Origin: an uncultured Bacteroidales bacterium
GTDB taxonomy: Bacteria > Bacteroidota > Bacteroidia > Bacteroidales > Muribaculaceae
DNA length: 17,377 nucleotides
Direction: 5' to 3'
Assembly (NCBI GenBank): GCA_905210435.1
Contig: CAJLWO010000059.1
Location: 1-17,377 of the forward strand
Made by a program: the position numbers and the translations under genes. Shown one piece after another: positions 13,229 through 17,377 of the stretch (the stretch's first letter is position 1; each line of letters starts with the position of its first letter). The notes under the pieces were generated by a model. That model was not told the DNA's origin, did no database searches, and was given only the letters and a program-made list of their open reading frames with translations.

Positions 13229-14671
13229 ATGGACCAAACTCCCGACCAGCAGGAAGTGCTGATCGCCCGCGACAACACAAGCGGGCAGGTGGGAGCAGTC
13301 GTAGGGCAGAATCCCGACGGCACTCCCAAGATGGCTGATGTCAAATCCACGCCATTAAGCGAACTGATAAAGTTCAACAAAGGGCAGAACCCCCTCGAAG
13401 CGTTCATGTCGAATTTTATGCGGCAGGCCAGGAACCCCACGCTGTTCAGCTTCTTCAGATTGCAGGAAGACAAATATGACCTCGTAGGCCCCGCAATGGC
13501 AGACATAATCAAGAATCCCGGCGACAATGCCGAAATGCTCAAGCCTTACGAAGTTGAACTGAAAGCCAACGCACAGGCAGAGAAGCAGGAACAGGCCCCG
13601 GCTCAGACACAGCAGCCGGAAACGACCGGCATCAAGCAGCCGCCTATCGACCGCGACAGCATCGACTGGGACAAAATAGAACAGCAGTGGGGCATAAAGC
13701 GCGACGACCTTGAAAAATCAGGGGCCCTCGACCAGATGGTATATAATCACAAGTCGCCGCAGCTATTCACAGTCACGCCCCGTTTCGGCGACGAGACATA
13801 CTCCCTTCAGGCGAAGCTCTCGTTCCGCACCAACCCCGACGGCTCATATTCACTCGTGCCTCACTTCATCCGCAATGAGCCGCAGCTCGATCAGGAATTC
13901 AAGGGCTACACTTTCACAAAGGAGGACAAGGCGGAACTCCGCAAGACCGGCAATCTCGGCAAAGTAGTTGAACTTGCCGACCCCAAGACAGGGGAAACGA
14001 AGAAGTGCCTCGTGAGCATCGACAGGCTCACCAATGAGATAGAGGCCATGCCGGTGGATAAAATCTACATCAAGCCCAAAGTCGCCAACATCAACCTCGA
14101 TATGCAGGCCATCGGCATACTCAAAAACGGCGGCATGATACGTGAACAGCACGTGGAACTACCCAACGGTGCCAAATTCACCGCCGACCTGCAATATAAC
14201 GCCGCAAAACGCGACATCGTTTTCGTCAATTCCGATGTTTACCGCCAGAAGCAGGAACAGAACAGTTCCCAGCAACAGCAAGTCCGGGATTCATGGCACA
14301 ATCCCGACGGCTCCGTCAAGCGCCTCGAACACTGGTGCAAGCTGCCGCTGAACGAACAGCAGCAGGCCGATTACCTCGCAGGCAAGAAAGTCCTCGTAGG
14401 CGAGACCAAGGACAAATTCGGCAACGACTGCACCGTCTATTTCCAGTACAATCCCGAAAAGCGTCAGCCAGAGACCACGCGGGTATATCCCGACCGCGAC
14501 AAGGTCGTGGGCATCGCCGAGGAAAGCAAGACCCAGTATGCAGTGAACAACAACGGGGCGACCAACGAGGCAACCAAGAACGTGCAGGAGCCACTCCAGC
14601 GCGGGCAGACCGCCCCGAAGGACGAAAACCAGCAGAGGCAGCAGCGTAAGCCCAAAGGCCCCAAGCCTTGA
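13229..14671 (+). CDS. DUF3945 (with DUF4099-like) ICE protein
   Basis: 480 residues. N-terminal region (1-110, VLIARDNTSGQVGAVVGQNP) and a Gln-rich linker (about 112-140) precede a DUF4099-like segment (about 143-222, IDWDKIEQQWGIKRDDLEKSG). The DUF3945 unit is at about 224-285 (FKGYTFTKEDKAELRKTGNL, IDRLTNEIEAMP). Related units follow at 286-345 and 365-425 (LNEQQQADYLAGKKVLVGET, VYFQYNPEKRQPE), so it has an internal repeat structure. The tail is Gln/Lys/Pro-rich and disordered. The family is a hallmark of Bacteroidetes conjugative elements and regularly neighbours a type IA topoisomerase gene, as here; its biochemical role is unknown. It is preceded by the 18-bp repeat, which could be an antisense target. 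Confidence 0.85.
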   Translation: MDQTPDQQEVLIARDNTSGQVGAVVGQNPDGTPKMADVKSTPLSELIKFNKGQNPLEAFMSNFMRQARNPTLFSFFRLQEDKYDLVGPAMADIIKNPGDNAEMLKPYEVELKANAQAEKQEQAPAQTQQPETTGIKQPPIDRDSIDWDKIEQQWGIKRDDLEKSGALDQMVYNHKSPQLFTVTPRFGDETYSLQAKLSFRTNPDGSYSLVPHFIRNEPQLDQEFKGYTFTKEDKAELRKTGNLGKVVELADPKTGETKKCLVSIDRLTNEIEAMPVDKIYIKPKVANINLDMQAIGILKNGGMIREQHVELPNGAKFTADLQYNAAKRDIVFVNSDVYRQKQEQNSSQQQQVRDSWHNPDGSVKRLEHWCKLPLNEQQQADYLAGKKVLVGETKDKFGNDCTVYFQYNPEKRQPETTRVYPDRDKVVGIAEESKTQYAVNNNGATNEATKNVQEPLQRGQTAPKDENQQRQQRKPKGPKP

Positions 14672-14830
14672 CCGCCACTCACCGCGCATATTCCACAATC
14701 AGTTTTATACTGCGATTCACCCGACATGATTGCCGCCGCATAGCCGCAATTCCAACCACTATGTCCACAGCAAGGCTATAAGTATCCCAACCTGCGGCCA
14801 ACCGTGTCAACCCAAACACAACTATCCCCA

Positions 14831-14862
14831 AGTCACGGGGATGGGCGACCGTCCCCGTGACT
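14831..14862 (+). promoter_or_regulatory. 14-bp-stem hairpin with GNRA (GCGA) loop
   Basis: AGTCACGGGG (14831-14840) pairs with CCCCGTGACT (14853-14862). The stem continues inward through ATGG with CCGT (one T-G pair) to a GCGA tetraloop. No T-run follows, so it is not a typical terminator. It ends 34 nt before the topoisomerase-like gene and may separate that cistron from DUF3945 or act as an RNA structural element. The rest of 14672-14896 shows nothing else. Confidence 0.6.
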
Positions 14863-14896
14863 TTCATAAAATCACCCCTAAACCCACATTAAATTT

Positions 14897-16516
14897 ATGA
14901 TTCTTATTATCTGCGAGAACATTCTCGCCACCAAGACCGTCGCCCTTTCTCTGGGCGCGAACACCGAAGCCGTCAGCGGAATCTACACATCAGATACCGT
15001 CACCGTCGCCAACATCCCGCCCCGTTTCATACGCCAGACTCCGCTGTGCGAACTGGCAGATGGAGAATATCCCTTCATGCCCGACAAGTTCCGTATGTCG
15101 GTGACGATGAAAGAGCTGGAACGACAGCTCAAACCCCTGTTCCATGCAGCCGGGGAAGTGGTATTCGCCTCCGACGGCGGAGCCGACGCACAGGCACGCT
15201 TCTTCAACATCTGCCGACATTTCCGTGTCGGATGCCCCCGCAGCAGAATGTGGCTCACGCGCCTCAGCTACGGCGCCATACGCGGGGCCTTCCACTTCCG
15301 CGAGTCCGGGCGACACCTGCACCGCCTCGCACAGACCGGCCTTGTATCGAAAGGCATGGATCTGATGTTCACATACAACATCAACCAGACATTTCTCCAT
15401 ATCGGACTGCCCGAATACGACCTTACCCGTCAGGAGGCAATCGCCCTCGATTATGTGGGCGACCTTACCGGCCGTTTCGACGATTTCAACGGTATCCCCG
15501 ACGGACATTCAATCCGTGTGAATGTCAACGGCGGCGAGGGATTTGAATCCGAAGCCGTTTGGGAGGCCGAGGAAGACGCCCTCGCAGTCGCCGATGAAAT
15601 CCCTGTCGGTGAGACGGTATCGGCCACGCTGACGGTTGATGAGACCGACCGTTTCAATATCCGTTTCCACACGCTGCTCACGCTCCAGATGGACGCCTTC
15701 AACAATCTCGGCTTCATGCCCGCCCATACTCTCAGACTGGCACAGAGCCTTTATGACAGGGGGCTTATCTCGTCGCCCCTGACACGTTGCTCACATCTGC
15801 CCGAAAAGCTCCGTGGACATATCCGGACGGTATTTCCCGACACGCCCGGTTACCGCTGGGGCGAGAACGACGCGACCATCGACCACCACGCGATAATCAC
15901 CCTCCGCGCCATAGATCAGGAACTGCCTGAAAAGGAGAAGCAGCTCTACTGGCTCATATTCAACCGCATGAAGGCGGTTGTGGAGCAACAGCCGAGCCGC
16001 AAGTATGCCACCGTGGAGTTCAAGATAGGCGAAGCCGTGTTCTACCGCCAGTGGGAGCTTACCGGCGAAGCGTATGAAGTGACCGAGACGGGCACGTTCC
16101 AGACAGGTGTTGCAATCGCAGACGCGGCGGTATATCCCTGCGATGCCCCGGTAGCCGAATCCAACGCCTTCACCGATGTGATGTGCGCCGTGACCTCAAA
16201 AGCGGAGTATGTCGATGAAATGATGCACACCAGCGTACCGTACACGCTGGAAACCGGCGACTACGGCAGCGCACTGGACAGCCTCATACGCAAGGGACTC
16301 GTCACCCTCGACGGCGGCGATGTTTATCTCTCGCCCGAAGGCCAGTATGTCTATGACGAGTTTGCCGGCCACGAGTTCGCCGAGATGCTGCTCACATGGC
16401 AGTTCGAGGCTAACGACCTCTATCAAGGCGACCAGGCCGGACGCTCGGTAATCGAGGACTTCTCAGGCTCCCTGCTGTGCATGATAGAGACAATCGACCC
16501 CGAAGCCGGAGAGTAA
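14897..16516 (+). CDS. Type IA topoisomerase homologue, predicted inactive
   Basis: 539 residues, related to bacterial topoisomerase III (usually about 650-700 aa). The N-terminal TOPRIM keeps the Glu (MILIICEN, Glu7), but the acidic motif is ASDGGADAQ (91-99) where active enzymes have a DxDREG form, so two metal-binding positions are changed. The strand-passage core is recognisable: LGFMPAHTLRLAQSLYDRG, then LISSPLTRC (290-298), which aligns with the active-site LITYPRSDC of topoisomerase III. The catalytic Tyr is thus Ser293 and the next Arg is Leu295. IDHHAIITL (328-336) matches the conserved HHAII segment. Cleavage and religation chemistry should be lost; DNA binding could remain. CTnDOT-like ICEs usually carry a topoisomerase gene next to DUF3945. 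The frame is intact and codon use normal, so the changes look selected, not decay. Confidence 0.8.
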   Translation: MILIICENILATKTVALSLGANTEAVSGIYTSDTVTVANIPPRFIRQTPLCELADGEYPFMPDKFRMSVTMKELERQLKPLFHAAGEVVFASDGGADAQARFFNICRHFRVGCPRSRMWLTRLSYGAIRGAFHFRESGRHLHRLAQTGLVSKGMDLMFTYNINQTFLHIGLPEYDLTRQEAIALDYVGDLTGRFDDFNGIPDGHSIRVNVNGGEGFESEAVWEAEEDALAVADEIPVGETVSATLTVDETDRFNIRFHTLLTLQMDAFNNLGFMPAHTLRLAQSLYDRGLISSPLTRCSHLPEKLRGHIRTVFPDTPGYRWGENDATIDHHAIITLRAIDQELPEKEKQLYWLIFNRMKAVVEQQPSRKYATVEFKIGEAVFYRQWELTGEAYEVTETGTFQTGVAIADAAVYPCDAPVAESNAFTDVMCAVTSKAEYVDEMMHTSVPYTLETGDYGSALDSLIRKGLVTLDGGDVYLSPEGQYVYDEFAGHEFAEMLLTWQFEANDLYQGDQAGRSVIEDFSGSLLCMIETIDPEAGE

Positions 16517-16541
16517 AACCCTGCAATCCGCTGTAAATCGC

Positions 16542-16591
16542 ATTTCTATCAAAAATAATCGGCCCAACATAGCCGAAAATCGGATAGAAAT
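16542..16591. promoter_or_regulatory. Nested inverted repeat over the -33 region (operator candidate)
   Basis: ATTTCTATC (16542-16550) is the inverse of GATAGAAAT (16583-16591), and TCGGC (16559-16563) of GCCGA (16572-16576) lies inside. The right arm ends 3 bp before the -7 box at 16595, so the dyad covers the -33 region. A repressor or Xis-like protein could bind here. As RNA it could also end the topoisomerase-like transcript, although no T-run follows. Confidence 0.55.
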
Positions 16592-16594
16592 CGC

Positions 16595-16602
16595 TAACTT
16601 TG
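16595..16602 (+). promoter_or_regulatory. -7 element TAACTTTG of the small terminated transcript
   Basis: Perfect TAnnTTTG in the extended context GCTAACTTTGC. No -33 TTTG at the expected distance; that region is filled by the dyad. Predicted start near 16608-16610. Confidence 0.65.
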
Positions 16603-16608
16603 CCACTG

Positions 16609-16684
16609 AATCGCAGTCATAAATTTTATTTTTGATTGTGGATTTAGTGGTGAGGCAGCGGGAGGGATACCCGCTGCCTTTTTA
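16609..16684 (+). ncRNA. Candidate ~75-nt antisense sRNA or attenuated leader
   Basis: Between the -7 box and a strong terminator lies a 75-nt transcript without an ORF. It contains GGATTTAGTGGTG (16640-16652), exposed just before the terminator stem. That segment is the perfect complement of 16701-16713 in the leader of the next HTH gene, and 12 of its bases complement 13206-13217 just before the DUF3945 start. Pairing could block translation of DUF3945 in trans. CTnDOT has a small RNA of similar size, RteR, that lowers transfer-gene expression, so a functional parallel is plausible but unproved. Alternatively this is the attenuated 5' leader of the gene at 16723. Confidence 0.6.
16653..16683 (+). 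terminator. Strong intrinsic terminator
   Basis: AGGCAGCGGG and CCCGCTGCCT form a perfect 10-bp GC-rich stem with a 7-nt loop (AGGGATA), followed by a run of five T's that begins with the stem's last base. It lies inside a larger 13-bp inverted repeat (16640-16652 with 16701-16713), 40 bp upstream of the next gene. Confidence 0.9.
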
Positions 16685-16694
16685 CAGCTCTTAT

Positions 16695-16712
16695 CCACAC
16701 CACCACTAAATC
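16695..16712 (+). repeat. 18-bp repeat CCACACCACCACTAAATC, copy 2
   Basis: Identical to 13200-13217 and again 10-11 bp before a start codon (ATG 16723). It is outside coding sequence here, so the identity is not explained by protein conservation. Its right part is the inverse of 16640-16652. Confidence 0.8.
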
Positions 16713-16722
16713 CAAATTACTT

Positions 16723-17028
16723 ATGGAAGTATTATTGATTGAGGAGGAGACTCTCGATTGTATCCTTGACGAGCATGAGCTTCTATGCAATATGGTCATA
16801 GTATTGGCAAATCGCTTGCGCCGAAAGGAAACTGCCGACATGATGACTTCTGCCGAGGTCTGCGATTTTCTCCATATAGGCTCGACAACCCTGCAATCCC
16901 TCCGCAACGGCGGTAAGATAGGCTATGTCAGAATTGATGACGGAAGCATCAGGTATCCTGTCACCGAAGTTATCCGTTACATGGAGCGTAAAGGTATCAA
17001 TTATAATAGGGGCGCCTATGGGGAATGA
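16723..17028 (+). CDS. Excisionase-like HTH protein
   Basis: 101 residues. An acidic N-terminal helix region (MEVLLIEEETLDCILDEHEL) precedes a MerR/Xis-type HTH (about 41-92): MMTSAEVCDFLHIGSTTLQS, LRNGGKIGYVRIDDGSIRYP, then VTEVIRYMERK. Such small proteins govern excision or gene expression in Bacteroidetes ICEs. Its leader carries the 18-bp repeat and follows a terminator, so expression should depend on read-through or on a promoter I do not see. The next gene overlaps its end by 11 bp. Confidence 0.75.
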   Translation: MEVLLIEEETLDCILDEHELLCNMVIVLANRLRRKETADMMTSAEVCDFLHIGSTTLQSLRNGGKIGYVRIDDGSIRYPVTEVIRYMERKGINYNRGAYGE

Positions 17029-17317
17029 GATTATAACCAAATCGGACAGACGTATTATCGCAGCCCGTACACAATCCCAGAACGCATTTGAAGCCGTCGG
17101 TATAATCCGAGACAGCCATCATCCTGTATTGGGAGGTATCTGTTTCCTCGATGACAAAGAAGTTGCAGAACGCCTCAAAGTGACGAGGCGCACGATACAG
17201 AACTACCGTGACCGGGGAATACTCTCGTATTATATGATATGCGGCAAATGCCTATATCCGGAACATGAAATACAGCAACTGCTTGACGAGAATTTCCATC
17301 CGGCGTATTACGATTAA
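17018..17317 (+). CDS. Excisionase-like HTH protein, overlapping the previous gene
   Basis: 99 residues from ATG 17018, chosen because residues before it only repeat the upstream gene in another frame. The HTH spans about 45-93: FLDDKEVAERLKVTRRTIQN, YRDRGILSYYMICGKCLYP, EHEIQQLLDEN. It is a clear relative of the proteins at 12838 and 16723. The 11-bp overlap suggests translational coupling and joint action, for example as a heteromeric excision or regulatory complex. The stop is followed by a small stem-loop. Confidence 0.75.
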   Translation: MGNEIITKSDRRIIAARTQSQNAFEAVGIIRDSHHPVLGGICFLDDKEVAERLKVTRRTIQNYRDRGILSYYMICGKCLYPEHEIQQLLDENFHPAYYD

Positions 17318-17326
17318 ATAATTTAG

Positions 17327-17345
17327 GGCTATTCAGAAAATAGCC
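17327..17345 (+). terminator. Stem-loop after the HTH pair
   Basis: GGCTATT (17327-17333) pairs with AATAGCC (17339-17345) around CAGAA, 10 bp after the stop. A rival stem GCCAA (17343-17347) with TTGGC (17356-17360) overlaps its right arm. No strong T-run. It may be a weak terminator or the start of a regulatory region that runs off the window. Confidence 0.4.
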
Positions 17346-17377
17346 AACTAATTGTTTGGCAATTTCATAGATGATTA

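Noticed and set aside
14990..15508. Long minus-strand and alternate plus frames within the topoisomerase-like gene
   Set aside because: They are antisense or off-frame shadows of a gene with recognisable type IA topoisomerase motifs, and contain Arg/Pro/Ser-rich low-information sequence.
1..17377. CRISPR array, tRNA, rRNA, integrase or complete insertion sequence
   Set aside because: No regularly spaced repeats, cloverleaf, rRNA-like sequence, transposase or tyrosine/serine recombinase motif was found on either strand; the ICE ends and integrase must lie outside.

Overview
The window looks like a piece of a gut Bacteroidales chromosome (Bacteroides/Muribaculaceae-type; I cannot fix the genus). 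The evidence is: several promoters with the Bacteroidetes -7 element TAnnTTTG, weak Shine-Dalgarno use, lipoproteins with short lipoboxes, an outer-membrane beta-barrel protein of the TonB-receptor type, a clostripain-family lipoprotein, and a right-hand block with the DUF3945 / type IA topoisomerase / small HTH genes typical of CTnDOT-like integrative conjugative elements (ICEs). The left part is AT-rich and mosaic; the part from about 10.8 kb on is clearly richer in GC.

Region 1 (1-5850) is an accessory patchwork. After a noncoding stretch with a long nested hairpin (368-498) come a clostripain-family lipoprotein (592-1770), a secreted protein of unknown function (1779-2492), a broken gene start (2489-2590), another secreted unknown (2694-3761), a membrane-anchored DKNYY-repeat protein (3773-4810), a small two-helix membrane protein (4818-5057), a DUF2750 protein (5054-5452) and a truncated minus-strand relic (5467-5715). 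A short boundary cassette (AAGGAGGcAAGCGATGAAA, in two cases followed by codons for LTD) recurs at three gene starts and, where it is read through, gives the upstream protein a KGGKR tail. A 61-bp repeat occurs at 102-162 and 2561-2621. This looks like a set of exchangeable cassettes joined at a conserved translation-coupling sequence, as in orphan immunity-gene arrays; that functional reading is inference.

Region 2 (5851-10767) is a likely envelope regulator plus target operon. It starts with a TPR / transmembrane / coiled-coil / HTH-like regulator (5851-7494). Next is an intergenic region with 13-bp direct repeats 63 bp apart, immediately upstream of a TTTG-N19-TAATTTTG promoter. That promoter reads into a polytopic membrane protein, an outer-membrane beta-barrel protein and a lipoprotein, followed by a stem-loop.

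Region 3 (10828-17377) is ICE-like. It begins with a sigma-54-activator-like protein in which the receiver phospho-acceptor, the GAFTGA loop and the Walker B acidic residues are all missing. Then comes a promoter-driven noncoding stretch (12122-12357) that can fold into a 125-nt hairpin and, mutually exclusively or as a pseudoknot, into an 11-bp helix followed by seven T's. Then follow an operon of a small TM protein, an HTH protein and a DUF3945 protein, a 14-bp-stem hairpin with a GNRA loop, and a type IA topoisomerase homologue whose catalytic Tyr is Ser and whose TOPRIM acidic motif is degenerate. Next is a short terminated transcript (about 16609-16684) with a 12-13-nt antisense match to the leaders of the DUF3945 gene and of the next HTH gene. 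Two overlapping excisionase-like HTH genes end the block. The candidates most likely to be undescribed are the switch-like RNA at 12.1-12.36 kb, the antisense sRNA circuit at 16.6 kb, and the pairing of a dead topoisomerase with DUF3945.
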